From NCBI GenBank assembly GCA_902774115.1, contig CACYHH010000003.1:127580-191579 (forward strand): DNA of 64,000 nt, read 5' to 3'. A program made the position numbers and the translations under genes. The notes beneath the pieces are model-generated. The model was not told the DNA's origin. It did no database searches and saw only the letters and a list, made by a program, of their open reading frames with translations. The DNA is from an uncultured Spirochaetales bacterium. GTDB taxonomy: Bacteria > UBP6 > UBA1177. Below are positions 24,814 through 33,795 of this stretch, piece after piece (within the stretch, counting starts at the first letter, position 1; every line of letters begins with the position of its first letter).

Positions 24814-25584
24814 TTAAGATACTGTTATCGGACGTTTCTGCTTCATCGGAGTTATTTTCATAGGACTTTTGATGTTCTTTATGTCCGCGATGATTTCGTC
24901 TTCTAAATTGGGTTTCAGGTGAAATGTGTGTATGTCGCAGTGCCGGTTGATTTTTTCAAGCTCACCTGCGAGCTGGGATGGGGTCAGATGTTTCGACATA
25001 GTTGCAAGTTTTTCGAGCCTGTTCGGGAAAGATGTTTCCCAACATATTGTTTTTACTGAAGGATCATCGTTTATGTGGTTTACGAAATTCTCACATATTC
25101 CGGTGTCGCCTGAATACGCGATTGCTTCACCGTCTTGCCTGAGAATGAAACCGAGCGATTCGACGACGTGGTTCACTTCGATCGGAGTGAAATCGATCCC
25201 TTCGATCGTGAAAGTCTCGTCGAATTTTATCGGCTGAAACTTTATAGTCGGGTTTTTCCTGCTCGGAAGTTTCGTGAAATCAGGCCAGATAAGGTCGTTG
25301 AAGATGTGTTCCATCACCTGAGCCATGATGTTTTCGGTCGTATAAACCGTGAACGAATGGTTTCCGAGCGAAAGCATGAAATCGGCGAAAATCGGCAGAT
25401 TTTTTATGTGATCGAAGTGAGAGTGTGTGATTATCACGTGTTTTATCGCAAGGAGCTGGTTCGTGTCGAGAGAAGACATAATTGAGCCCGTGTCGATAAT
25501 GGTCGAAGGCGTGACGAGCATTGAGATACATTTTTTATTTTCAAGATCGCTGCCGTAACAGCCGAGCGGAACTATGGAAAGCAT
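24814..25584 (-). CDS. Metallo-beta-lactamase-fold hydrolase, class II cyclic-nucleotide phosphodiesterase-like
   Basis: A 256-residue protein with the metal site T-H-S-H-F-D-H (His at about 53, 55, 58 with Asp57), a later SGDTG and a C-terminal His. The spacing and the phrase THSHFDHIKNLPIFAD match class II cAMP phosphodiesterases (CpdP/PDE1 type) better than beta-lactamases or RNase Z. The predicted role is hydrolysis of 3',5'-cyclic nucleotides in the cytoplasm. It lies between the NifU-like gene (54 bases upstream) and rng (6 bases downstream), probably on one transcript. A nuclease or other phosphodiester role is possible, given the coupling to rng. Confidence 0.7.
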   Translation of the reverse strand: MLSIVPLGCYGSDLENKKCISMLVTPSTIIDTGSIMSSLDTNQLLAIKHVIITHSHFDHIKNLPIFADFMLSLGNHSFTVYTTENIMAQVMEHIFNDLIWPDFTKLPSRKNPTIKFQPIKFDETFTIEGIDFTPIEVNHVVESLGFILRQDGEAIAYSGDTGICENFVNHINDDPSVKTICWETSFPNRLEKLATMSKHLTPSQLAGELEKINRHCDIHTFHLKPNLEDEIIADIKNIKSPMKITPMKQKRPITVS

Positions 25585-25638
25585 TTTATCCTCCGAATAA
25601 AGCAGCTTTTCCTGCCTGTCGCAGTTTTTTAGAAGATT

Positions 25639-25875
25639 TTAGACGTTTACGACCTCTTTTACTTCCGGAACAAGTCTCTTGAGGTGCTGTTCGATTCCCA
25701 TTTTGAGAGTCATCTGACTCATCGGGCAGCCTGCACAGTGACCCTGAAGAGCGACTTTTACGATACCGTCATCTGTGATTTCTATAATTTGAACATCGCC
25801 GCCGTCTCTCTGAAGCGCGGGACGTACATCTTCAAGAACCTCTTTTACCTTTTCTTTCCAATCGTTTGCAGCCAT
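25639..25875 (-). CDS. NifU C-terminal-domain (Nfu-type) iron-sulfur carrier
   Basis: A 78-residue protein that is only the Nfu domain: LQRDGGDVQI, then Cys47-x2-Cys50 in HCAGCPMSQMTLKMGIE. Dimers bind a [4Fe-4S] cluster at the CxxC and deliver it to target enzymes. The standalone size is normal for this type. A near-consensus promoter (25918-25945) lies 42 bases before ATG 25875. It is first in an operon with the phosphodiesterase-like and rng genes. It is distinct from the IscU-type scaffold at 44868. Confidence 0.92.
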   Translation of the reverse strand: MAANDWKEKVKEVLEDVRPALQRDGGDVQIIEITDDGIVKVALQGHCAGCPMSQMTLKMGIEQHLKRLVPEVKEVVNV

Positions 25876-25917
25876 TGTAATCTCCCTAAAAATTCAGTAA
25901 AAAAACAAAAACGAAGA

Positions 25918-25945
25918 ATTATAGGGATAAAGCGGTGCAAGTCAA
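25918..25945 (-). promoter_or_regulatory. Promoter of the nfu / phosphodiesterase / rng operon
   Basis: On the minus strand TTGACT (25940-25945), 16 bases, TATAAT (25918-25923), 42 bases before ATG 25875. Eleven of twelve positions match consensus. Confidence 0.8.
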
Positions 25946-25962
25946 GTGGAAGTTGATTTTTA

Positions 25963-26892
25963 TCAGATAACTTTCAGTCCAAGAAGAACCGTGTAGACGA
26001 CATAAAGCGCTATGAGAAAAACGCCTGAAGCGCGGCTGATCTGCTTTCTTATGCCGAAAATAAAGAGAAAAAGGGTGACAAGCGCGACAGCGGGCAGGTC
26101 TCGTGTAAGAATTTTCGGGTCAACTGCAACAGGAGTGATTGTTCCGGCGATTCCGACAACGCACATCGTGTTGAAAAGGTTCGAGCCGACAACGTTTCCG
26201 AATGCGACGCCGTGTTCGTTCTTTCTTGCAGCCGATACCGATGCCGCGAGTTCGGGAAGCGACGTTCCGAGCGCGATTATCGTGAGCCCGATGATGAGTT
26301 CGCTTACTCCGAGGGCTGTTGCGATGTCTTTAGCTGCCCAGACGAGGGCGCGCGAGCTGCTTACAAGAAGGGCAAGACCTAAAATTATCAGGCATATCGA
26401 TTTAAGAAGCGACTCTTTTTTGCCGGTTTCTTCTTCGTTCTGTTCCTCTTTTTTGCCGAGCGAGGAAATTACCATTATCGGGATGAAAAGAACGAGCATA
26501 GAAATTGCGTCGAGGCGTGAAATGAAGCCGTCGAGAATGAGAAAAACGGTCAGGACCAGTGTGCCTGCGAGGAAGGGAAGTTCCTTTTTTACGACCGAAA
26601 AATCGACTTTTATCGGGTTGACGATTGCCGCTACACCGAGGATCAGAAGTACGTTAGTGATATTCGAGCCGTAAGCGTTGCCGAGCGCGATGTCGGGACT
26701 TCCTTCAAACGCCGAAACTGCCGAGACGAGCATTTCAGGAGCCGATGTGCCGAATCCGACGATAACCATCCCGATTAAAAAAGGCGAAACTCCGAGAACC
26801 CGCGCCAGACCGCATGAACCGTCAACGAATTTGTCAGCGCTCCACGCCAGAACTAAAAGCGAAACTATGAGAACAATGCCTTGAAGCCACAT
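25963..26892 (-). CDS. Cation/Ca2+ exchanger of the YrbG/CaCA family
   Basis: A 309-residue membrane protein with about ten helices in two inverted halves. The duplicated alpha repeats are plain: GFGTSAPEMLVSA...GNAYGSNITN (about residues 46-82) and ALGTSLPELAASV...GNVVGSNLFN (about 205-240), with the acidic residues that bind Ca2+ or Na+. It exchanges Na+ or H+ for Ca2+ across the inner membrane. It has its own promoter at 26926-26953. No functional partner is visible nearby. Confidence 0.9.
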   Translation of the reverse strand: MWLQGIVLIVSLLVLAWSADKFVDGSCGLARVLGVSPFLIGMVIVGFGTSAPEMLVSAVSAFEGSPDIALGNAYGSNITNVLLILGVAAIVNPIKVDFSVVKKELPFLAGTLVLTVFLILDGFISRLDAISMLVLFIPIMVISSLGKKEEQNEEETGKKESLLKSICLIILGLALLVSSSRALVWAAKDIATALGVSELIIGLTIIALGTSLPELAASVSAARKNEHGVAFGNVVGSNLFNTMCVVGIAGTITPVAVDPKILTRDLPAVALVTLFLFIFGIRKQISRASGVFLIALYVVYTVLLGLKVI

Positions 26893-26925
26893 TTTTACCC
26901 TCGCAAAAAAAAGAAAAAACCCTGA

Positions 26926-26953
26926 ATTATGATGAAAACCGAGCTGATTTCAA
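26926..26953 (-). promoter_or_regulatory. Promoter of the CaCA exchanger gene
   Basis: Minus strand TTGAAA (26948-26953), 16 bases, CATAAT (26926-26931), 33 bases before ATG 26892. The palindromic repeat at 26969 lies just upstream. Confidence 0.65.
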
Positions 26954-26968
26954 GATTTCGTTCTTTTC

Positions 26969-27033
26969 GACGCCGCCTCTCGATATTTCGACATTTCGGA
27001 ATTTCGATATTTCGACAAAGATTTGGCGGCGTC
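26969..27033. repeat. GCGGCG-ended TCGA-dyad element, copy 1
   Basis: Nine-base perfect inverted ends GACGCCGCC / GGCGGCGTC enclose a 47-base core with two TCGATATTTCGA-like dyads and further TTTCG steps. It lies between the divergent exchanger and gspC genes. No target-site duplication is visible. See copies at 46389, 51759 and 62933. Confidence 0.75.
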
Positions 27034-27041
27034 AAAACCCG

Positions 27042-27054
27042 TGACAAATTGTCA
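27042..27054. promoter_or_regulatory. Perfect 13-base dyad upstream of gspC
   Basis: TGACAA-A-TTGTCA is a perfect dyad, followed by a second short dyad (GCCGAATTGGC, 27058-27068) and by TTGGCA / TAATAT (27065-27091, spacing 15), a weak candidate gspC promoter. It could be an operator for the gspCDEF operon; no regulator is known. Confidence 0.35.
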
Positions 27055-27166
27055 ATTTGCCGAATTGGCATTTTTTTATTGTTTGTAATATATTGATTTT
27101 ATTGATGATTTTTTTTGGCACTTGAGTTGCTTAAATAATCGGTTTTTGTTTTTTGCGAGGTGCGCT

Positions 27167-28144
27167 TTGAAAAGCAGAACGGTTTTAAATATAGCTTTGT
27201 TCATCGCAATTGCGGCAGCGGTGCTTTCGTTTATAGGTTTCGTGCTCGCTTTCGTCGTTAAAGGTGAACAGGTTTATGTACCGATAGGCAAAAATTACTA
27301 TAAAACGCTTGAAGGAACCGGCAGCGAAGAGAAAAAGGAGAATTTTTATTTCGGCAAAAACCCGAACAATATGAGTGCGGCAAATATTTTTGATTCTTCG
27401 TCGAGAGCGATTGCTCTTACCGAACAGCACGGCTCTGATACGGTTGAGGAAAATAAGGTTGTTCCGGAAATGAGCAAAGAGGATATTTTCTTTTATCTTG
27501 AAAATCCTGACAAATGCACGCTCCTGCCGGGTTACGAGCTCACCGGAACGATTGTTGCGAAGGACAACGACTTCTCGTTTGCAATTCTCAAAGGCAGCAA
27601 AGGAAGCAGCGGCGGAGCGGTCACGAGAACCGGCGCGGAAGTTCAGGAAGGTGTTATTCTTGCTTTTGTATGGAGAAATATAGCGATTTTCAGAACGACA
27701 AGCGGCGTAAGGTGCATAGGTGAAGGTGTCGGTGAATCGAAAGCGGCTCCTGTTCCCGAAATGAAAATTGCTGAAAATGCTCCGGCTCCGTCTAAAGGCG
27801 GCGACGACGAGTTCGATATCAGAAACGTCGGTCCGAACCAGTATGTCGTCAAACGTGCCGATCTCAACAAAGCGACAGGAAACCTTGGCGCGCTTGCCAG
27901 CCAGGCAAGAATCGTTCCTTCCGCAAAAGACAACGGATTCAAGATTTTTTCGATAGCGAAAGACAGTCTTTATTCAAAAATAGGGATCCAGAACGGCGAT
28001 GTTCTCAAATCGATAAACGGCATCGAACTTTCGAGCCCGGACAAGGCGCTTGAGGCTTATTCGAGGCTGCAGAGTGCGTCCAAACTCTCGCTTGACATCG
28101 TCAGAAAAGGGCAGAATGAAACTTTGGAATATACGATAGAATAG
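27167..28144 (+). CDS. gspC: Type II secretion system protein GspC
   Basis: A 325-residue inner-membrane protein: one N-terminal membrane helix (about residues 8-32), a periplasmic homology region (TGTIVAKDNDFSFAILKG), a linker and a C-terminal PDZ-like domain (SLYSKIGIQNGDVLKSING). GspC joins the inner-membrane platform to secretin GspD. TTG 27167 is taken as start, since GAGG lies 6 bases upstream and the sequence MKSRTVLNIALF then begins properly; a longer frame from TTG 27122 has no ribosome site. The first helix has a small insertion. It is followed 9 bases later by gspD. Confidence 0.85.
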   Translation: MKSRTVLNIALFIAIAAAVLSFIGFVLAFVVKGEQVYVPIGKNYYKTLEGTGSEEKKENFYFGKNPNNMSAANIFDSSSRAIALTEQHGSDTVEENKVVPEMSKEDIFFYLENPDKCTLLPGYELTGTIVAKDNDFSFAILKGSKGSSGGAVTRTGAEVQEGVILAFVWRNIAIFRTTSGVRCIGEGVGESKAAPVPEMKIAENAPAPSKGGDDEFDIRNVGPNQYVVKRADLNKATGNLGALASQARIVPSAKDNGFKIFSIAKDSLYSKIGIQNGDVLKSINGIELSSPDKALEAYSRLQSASKLSLDIVRKGQNETLEYTIE

Positions 28145-28153
28145 GAGGCATAA

Positions 28154-30769
28154 ATGCTGAATCTGAAAAAGATGATTTTTCTGACAGCTCTGATCGCTTT
28201 TTCGTTTGTTTATCTTCCGGCTGAAGAAGTGGCGGAAGCTGATAATGTAAAAGTTCCGATCAATCTCAACAGCAAAATCAAACCGATAAATCCAAGCGTT
28301 AAGAAGTTTAACGGCAATCTCAAACTCGGCAGACCTGCTGCGGCGGAGCAAAAGGGCTCGGAAGAGAACAAAGACGAAAATAAAGACGAAAACAAGGATG
28401 AAAACAAGTCCCCGGAAAATGCGGCTCAGCCGAAAAACAACGGCAACGGCGGCGATGTAAGAACCGTTACGCCTCCGCAGCCCAAGAACATTCTCAACAA
28501 GGAACAGCCGAAAACTCCGGAAGACAACAAACTTCTGGATGCGGTAAAAGTCGAGATAAACGAGCCGAAGGCGGCAAATATGAACCTCAAAATCAGGCTT
28601 GATTTCAAAGACGAAGAACTGATGAACGTAGTCAAGCTCTTTTCAGATCTTCTCCAGAAAAATTTCATAATTCCCGAAAATCTGGGCAAGGCGAAAATCA
28701 ATCTCCTTTCTCCGCAGAAAGTTACGGTTGCAGAAGCCTACAAAACATTCCTGACCCTTCTTGCAGTCAACGATTTCAGCGTTTCGGAAGACGGTTCATA
28801 CACGATAATCACGAAGGAAAAGAATATTCCGGAGATGAAGATCCCTTTTTACAAGGGAACTGAAGTGCCCGATCTTTTCAAAATGGTTGCGACTATTATG
28901 AAGTTCGAGTATGTCACTGCGACCGATATCGACAAGGTTTTGAAGCTCTTCAGAGACAAAGGGGCTACTTCGGTCGTTTTTGACGACAAAACGCTTATCG
29001 TTGTAGATTACGCGGCGAATATCAGAAAAATAATGACTCTTGTGAAAGAGCTCGACCAGCCTTCAGAATCGGACAAGGCTGAACTCTACTTCATCAAGCT
29101 GAACCATGTTCTGGCAGCGGATGCCCGTAAGATCATTGAAGATATTTTTAAGGATTTCTCCAAAAAAGGGAACAAGAAAGGAAAAAACAACGATAACACC
29201 CCGTCTCTCGGAGGTGTCGGCAAACAGGCTGAGGGAAACAACAACAATAATAACAGATTTCCGCCCCGTCCGCCGTTTCCTCCCAATTGGGGCAGTCAGG
29301 ATGACAGCGAAGGACTCAGCGAAACGTACATTCACATCGTCGCCGACGAAAGAAGCCAGCAGATAATCGTTCTCTGCAACAAGGCGACTTACAATCTGAT
29401 CCTTCAGGTCGTTCAGAATATTGACCGCGAAGTCGAAGGCGAAGGCGAGATCCACGTCGTAAAACTTCAGAACGCTAAAGCTGAAGATATGCTTAAGACT
29501 TTGAATTCACTGTCGAAAAATAAAAAGGCATCAGGGTCTTCCAAAAGCGGAAACAAAGGAACCGATGTTTTTGAAGGAGATGTTCAGATTTCATCGAACG
29601 AGTCAACCAACTCCCTCGTCGTTGTTTCTTCACTGCAGGATTTCAGAAATCTCAAAAAAGTTGTTGAAAAACTCGATGTAAAGCGCAAGCAGGTCTTTGT
29701 CGAAGCGGCGATCCTCGAAGTCAGCATCGACAATAACCTTGAATACGGCAATGCTTATGCTGCGATGGGCTATGAAGTCACGGTTGCGGGTGAGAAAGTT
29801 CCTCTTTTCTTCGGAAAAGCTCTCTCTTCGCCGACTCCCGGACTTGTTGCCGGAATGGTCGGAGCATCGGTTGACGGAACAGCAGGTATGCCCGGTCTTT
29901 CTCTTGTTGACGGCGTTCCTTCGATCGGACTTATTCTGAACGCGGCGCAGAACGATTCGACTGTAAACGTAGTTTCGACTCCGCATCTTCTCACGACAGA
30001 TAACGAAGAAGCTGAGATCACGGTCGGTGAAACGGTTCCTTTCCCTTCAGGAAATATTCTTACCAGCACGACAGGAAGCACGATAACCTACACCCGAGAA
30101 GATGTTGCGCTGAAACTCAAAATAAAACCGCAGATCAACGAATCCGGCTACATGACTCTTGAAATCAATCAGGAAATGACGGAACTCGGCGCTCAGACCG
30201 ATTACGGTTACAAGACGACGAAAAGACAGGCGAAGACCAAGATCAACGCCGAGAACGAACAGACGATCGTCATCGGCGGGCTTATGAAAGATACTGTCAC
30301 GGAAGGCGAGAACAAGATCCCGATCCTGGGTGACATTCCCGTTATCGGCAACCTTTTCAAGTATAAAAAAGTCAATAAAGCCAAAGTAAACCTCCTTCTT
30401 ATCCTCACTCCTCACGTTGTTGACAGTAAAGAGGATTTCGAGCGTATTCTCCGCAAGAAAATGGAGGAACGTGACGAGTTTGCACGCAAATATTACGGCG
30501 GCGACACTACTTTCGAAGAGACGGTTTACCTTGACAAAAGACGCGGTGCGCTTCTTTCGGTCGTTAACGCTGTCAACAACCAGCATGCCGCGGAAAAAGA
30601 GGAACTTAAAAGGATCGAAGCGGCAAACAAGAAGGAAAATTCGATCATGGTCACTCCTGACGGCGAAGAAAAAGTCATAGAAAACAAGGACGGTTCAAAG
30701 GAAAAATCCAAAAAACCGCGGAAAGACGCGGAAGACGAACTTGTTCCCGATCTTGACGAAGAGGATTAG
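28154..30769 (+). CDS. gspD: Type II secretion secretin GspD
   Basis: An 871-residue outer-membrane secretin. The signal peptide (about 1-22) is followed by a Lys/Asn/Glu/Pro-rich linker with four repeats of E-N-K-D (about residues 75-90). Then come N0 ([15 protein letters not shown]), N1-N3 domains (about 230-530), with an Asn/Pro-rich insertion after [10 protein letters not shown], and the secretin barrel (about 535-765) containing [11 protein letters not shown] and [12 protein letters not shown] charged tail (about 790-871) replaces the usual short S domain. A GGAGG site precedes ATG 28154. It forms the pore for folded proteins leaving the periplasm. Confidence 0.92.
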   Translation: MLNLKKMIFLTALIAFSFVYLPAEEVAEADNVKVPINLNSKIKPINPSVKKFNGNLKLGRPAAAEQKGSEENKDENKDENKDENKSPENAAQPKNNGNGGDVRTVTPPQPKNILNKEQPKTPEDNKLLDAVKVEINEPKAANMNLKIRLDFKDEELMNVVKLFSDLLQKNFIIPENLGKAKINLLSPQKVTVAEAYKTFLTLLAVNDFSVSEDGSYTIITKEKNIPEMKIPFYKGTEVPDLFKMVATIMKFEYVTATDIDKVLKLFRDKGATSVVFDDKTLIVVDYAANIRKIMTLVKELDQPSESDKAELYFIKLNHVLAADARKIIEDIFKDFSKKGNKKGKNNDNTPSLGGVGKQAEGNNNNNNRFPPRPPFPPNWGSQDDSEGLSETYIHIVADERSQQIIVLCNKATYNLILQVVQNIDREVEGEGEIHVVKLQNAKAEDMLKTLNSLSKNKKASGSSKSGNKGTDVFEGDVQISSNESTNSLVVVSSLQDFRNLKKVVEKLDVKRKQVFVEAAILEVSIDNNLEYGNAYAAMGYEVTVAGEKVPLFFGKALSSPTPGLVAGMVGASVDGTAGMPGLSLVDGVPSIGLILNAAQNDSTVNVVSTPHLLTTDNEEAEITVGETVPFPSGNILTSTTGSTITYTREDVALKLKIKPQINESGYMTLEINQEMTELGAQTDYGYKTTKRQAKTKINAENEQTIVIGGLMKDTVTEGENKIPILGDIPVIGNLFKYKKVNKAKVNLLLILTPHVVDSKEDFERILRKKMEERDEFARKYYGGDTTFEETVYLDKRRGALLSVVNAVNNQHAAEKEELKRIEAANKKENSIMVTPDGEEKVIENKDGSKEKSKKPRKDAEDELVPDLDEED

Positions 30770-30771
30770 TT

Positions 30772-32466
30772 ATGGCATCAAGGCGCAAAATAGGTGAAAT
30801 TCTTGTCGAAAAAGGCTTTGTCGACGAGACGCAGCTTTCTGAAGCACTCGCCGCGCAGCACGCTGACAGGCAGGGAACAGGTAAAATCGGGCAGTTCCTC
30901 GTTTCGGAAGGGAAAGTTACCCCCGAACAGGTGACTGAGGCTTTTTCGGAGCAGAGCGGAATAAAAATCGCGACTGAAGAAGATCTCAAAAAACTCGATC
31001 CTGCGGTTCTCGGCGAATTTCCGATAGCTTTAGCGAAGAAATTCAAGGCTCTGCCGCTTTATGCCGATACTGACCTGCATGTCGTCGTCACCGATATCGA
31101 CATGCTCCTTTTCAACCAGCTTTTTATGATTTACCGCAAAAATGTCGTTTCGCTTCTTGTTTCTACGGCGAAAATCAACGACATGATAAACCAGGCATAC
31201 AGCAGCGTCGACAACAAGGAAGAATCACTCAACGCCGGTGATTTCGACAAAATGGCGGACGAAGACGATACGATCCCGGATCTCATCGACTCAAACGACG
31301 ATGCCCCGATCATCAAGTTCGTCAACAACACGATCGCAAAAGCGGTCAAGGAAAAGGCGAGCGATATTCACTTTGAATCTTACGAGGACGAAGTTATCGT
31401 CCGTTTCAGAAAGGACGGCAAACTTTCGATTGTCCAGCGCGTTCCGAAGGCTGCTCAGGCAGGTCTCATCACAAGAATCAAGATCATGAGCCGACTTAAC
31501 ATTTCGGAAAAAAGGCTTCCGCAGGACGGTAACATCAAGGTCAAAATCGCCGGAAACGACATCGACTTCCGTGTTTCGACACTTCCGAGTGTCCACGGCG
31601 AATCGATAGTTCTCCGTATTTTGGACAAACGCTCTCAGAAACTTTCTCTTGACGAAAGCGGTTTCACCAAGCGCGATCTCGAAACGATGAGAAAAATAAT
31701 CCATATGAAGCACGGGATTTTCCTCGTCACGGGACCTACCGGAAGCGGTAAAACGACGACGCTTTATTCGGCTCTGACCGAAATAAACTCGCCAGACGTC
31801 AAGATAATCACGGTCGAAGACCCGGTCGAGTATCAGATCAAAGGTGTCAACCAGATCCACATCAATTCAAAGATCGGTCTTACTTTCGCGAGCGGTCTCC
31901 GTTCAATCCTCCGTCAGGACCCGGACATCATCATGGTCGGTGAAATCCGTGATAAGGAAACGGCTGACATCGCGATCAACGCATCGCTTACCGGTCACTT
32001 GGTTTTTTCGACACTTCACACGAACGACGCTCCGACGGCATTTACCCGTTTGATTGATATGGGAATAGAGCCTTTCCTTATTTCTTCGACAGTTGTCGGC
32101 GTACTGGCTCAGCGACTTGTCAGAAAGCTCTGCCCGGCATGCAAAGAGGCTTACTATCCGCCCGCTGCAATACTTGAAGAACTCGGGCTCGACCCGAAGG
32201 AATACGCGAACCATCCGTTCTACAAGGCTGTGGGCTGCCCCGAATGCGGATATTCCGGATATAAGGGAAGAAGCGGTATTTTCGAACTTCTCATGATCGA
32301 CGAAGAGCTCAGACGTGCCGTAGTTGCGCGTCAGGATGCAAGCGATATCCGCAAAATCGCGGCGGCGAACGGAATGCTTAATCTCCGCGAAGACGGCGCA
32401 CTCAAGGCTATAAAAGGGATAACCTCTCCCGAAGAAGTCCTTCTCAGGACGCAGGAGGATAAGTAA
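30772..32466 (+). CDS. gspE: Type II secretion ATPase GspE
   Basis: A 564-residue cytoplasmic motor. An N1E/MshEN-type domain ([19 protein letters not shown]) leads to the PulE core: Walker [10 protein letters not shown] (about 321-329), the Asp box ([10 protein letters not shown]), Walker [13 protein letters not shown] and the His box (STLHTND). A zinc site of two C-x2-C pairs lies at about residues 454-457 and 489-492. It powers pseudopilus assembly. It begins 2 bases after gspD and its stop overlaps gspF by one base. Confidence 0.95.
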   Translation: MASRRKIGEILVEKGFVDETQLSEALAAQHADRQGTGKIGQFLVSEGKVTPEQVTEAFSEQSGIKIATEEDLKKLDPAVLGEFPIALAKKFKALPLYADTDLHVVVTDIDMLLFNQLFMIYRKNVVSLLVSTAKINDMINQAYSSVDNKEESLNAGDFDKMADEDDTIPDLIDSNDDAPIIKFVNNTIAKAVKEKASDIHFESYEDEVIVRFRKDGKLSIVQRVPKAAQAGLITRIKIMSRLNISEKRLPQDGNIKVKIAGNDIDFRVSTLPSVHGESIVLRILDKRSQKLSLDESGFTKRDLETMRKIIHMKHGIFLVTGPTGSGKTTTLYSALTEINSPDVKIITVEDPVEYQIKGVNQIHINSKIGLTFASGLRSILRQDPDIIMVGEIRDKETADIAINASLTGHLVFSTLHTNDAPTAFTRLIDMGIEPFLISSTVVGVLAQRLVRKLCPACKEAYYPPAAILEELGLDPKEYANHPFYKAVGCPECGYSGYKGRSGIFELLMIDEELRRAVVARQDASDIRKIAAANGMLNLREDGALKAIKGITSPEEVLLRTQEDK

Positions 32467-33695
32467 TGCCGCTTTTTGCCTACAAAATTGTCGATGCAAA
32501 CGGCAAAGAGAAGAAGGGAACGATCGAAAGCCCGAACAGGGCGGCGGTAAAGACCAAATTCCTTTCGGAAGGCTACTACATCACCGAAATAAGCGAAAAG
32601 TCGCAGGCTCAGGGTTTCAGCCTTGATTTTCTGCGTAAAATGTTCTCTTTCGGCGCGAAGAAAGTACCGCTTGACGAAGTTGCTTCGATGACGCGTCTTC
32701 TGGCAACCTTGCAGAAGGCGAAAATTCCGCTTGTCGAGGCTATCGACGCGGTCGCGCAGCAGCAGGAGAACCAGATAATGAAAGATGCCCTCATCATTAT
32801 CAAGGGCAAGATGAACGAAGGTTACAGTTTCAGCAAAAGTGCAAGGGAATTTCCTAATATTTTTGATGATTTGTTCTGTAATATGATCGCGGCGGGCGAA
32901 GAATCGGGCGCGACGGACAAAGTTCTGATGAGACTTGCCGGATTCATGGAATCGCAGGTCGACCTCAAAAACAAAGTCAAAAGCGCGATGACTTATCCTA
33001 TTGTCCTCATGATCGTCGCGGTTTTAGTCGTCGGTGTTTTGTTTACGGTCGTAATCCCGAAACTTTCCAAAATGTTCGAGGATGTCAAGATGTCGCTGCC
33101 GCTACAGACGAAAATTCTTCTCTGGCTTTCCGGCTTCATCGGAAGCTGGTGGTGGCTTATCGCGCTCATGATTTTCGGCGGGATCGTCGCTTTCAACAAG
33201 TATGTCAAAACTCCGAAAGGTGAAATCTGGTGGAGCAGAGTGAAAATCAATGCTCCGGTTCTCGGCAGAGTCAACAGACAGGTTGCGATCAGCCGTTTCG
33301 CGCAGACTTTGTCGACACTTCTCCATTCGGGTGTTCCCATTCTGAACGCGCTCGACATCGTAAAAAAGATCATTGACAACAAGATTCTTGAAAACGCGGT
33401 CGGAGTAGCCCGCGAAAACATCAAGGAAGGTGAATCGATCGCGGTTCCGCTCAAAAGAAGCGGTGAATTTCCGCCCATCGTAATACAAATGATCGCGATC
33501 GGCGAGCAGAGCGGCGAGCTTGAGGAGATGCTTGAAACTCTGGCCAATTCTTATGAAAAGGAAGTCACCTACACGATGGAAAAACTCACTTCGATGCTTG
33601 AACCTATGATGATTGTCGCACTCGCCGGTGTCATCGGTTTCATCGTTTTTTCGGTCGTCATGCCGATTCTTCAGCTCAACGACGCTGTCGGATAA
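32466..33695 (+). CDS. gspF: Type II secretion inner-membrane platform protein GspF
   Basis: A 409-residue polytopic protein with two T2SSF repeats, each with Gly-Glu residues (AAGEESGATDKVLMRLA near residue 139 and AIGEQSGELEEMLETLA near 345). There are three membrane segments (about 172-192, 221-241 and 378-398). The N-terminus FAYKIVDANGKEKKGTIES is typical. It forms the base on which the pseudopilus is built. It overlaps gspE by one base; AGGAGG lies ahead of the start. Downstream gspG and later genes of the usual operon do not follow here. Confidence 0.95.
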   Translation: MPLFAYKIVDANGKEKKGTIESPNRAAVKTKFLSEGYYITEISEKSQAQGFSLDFLRKMFSFGAKKVPLDEVASMTRLLATLQKAKIPLVEAIDAVAQQQENQIMKDALIIIKGKMNEGYSFSKSAREFPNIFDDLFCNMIAAGEESGATDKVLMRLAGFMESQVDLKNKVKSAMTYPIVLMIVAVLVVGVLFTVVIPKLSKMFEDVKMSLPLQTKILLWLSGFIGSWWWLIALMIFGGIVAFNKYVKTPKGEIWWSRVKINAPVLGRVNRQVAISRFAQTLSTLLHSGVPILNALDIVKKIIDNKILENAVGVARENIKEGESIAVPLKRSGEFPPIVIQMIAIGEQSGELEEMLETLANSYEKEVTYTMEKLTSMLEPMMIVALAGVIGFIVFSVVMPILQLNDAVG

Positions 33696-33728
33696 AAAGT
33701 ATTTTCGACACGGCAGGTGTTGGATTTA

Positions 33729-33756
33729 TTGACAAACATTTCTCTCTTAATAAGAT
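33729..33756 (+). promoter_or_regulatory. Promoter of the large beta-domain lipoprotein gene
   Basis: TTGACA (33729-33734), 16 bases, TAAGAT (33751-33756), 39 bases before ATG 33796. It indicates that the lipoprotein is not simply the tail of the gsp operon. Confidence 0.7.
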
Positions 33757-33795
33757 TTTAAGGCTTTTTTATAGACTTATTGCGAGAGATGAAAA

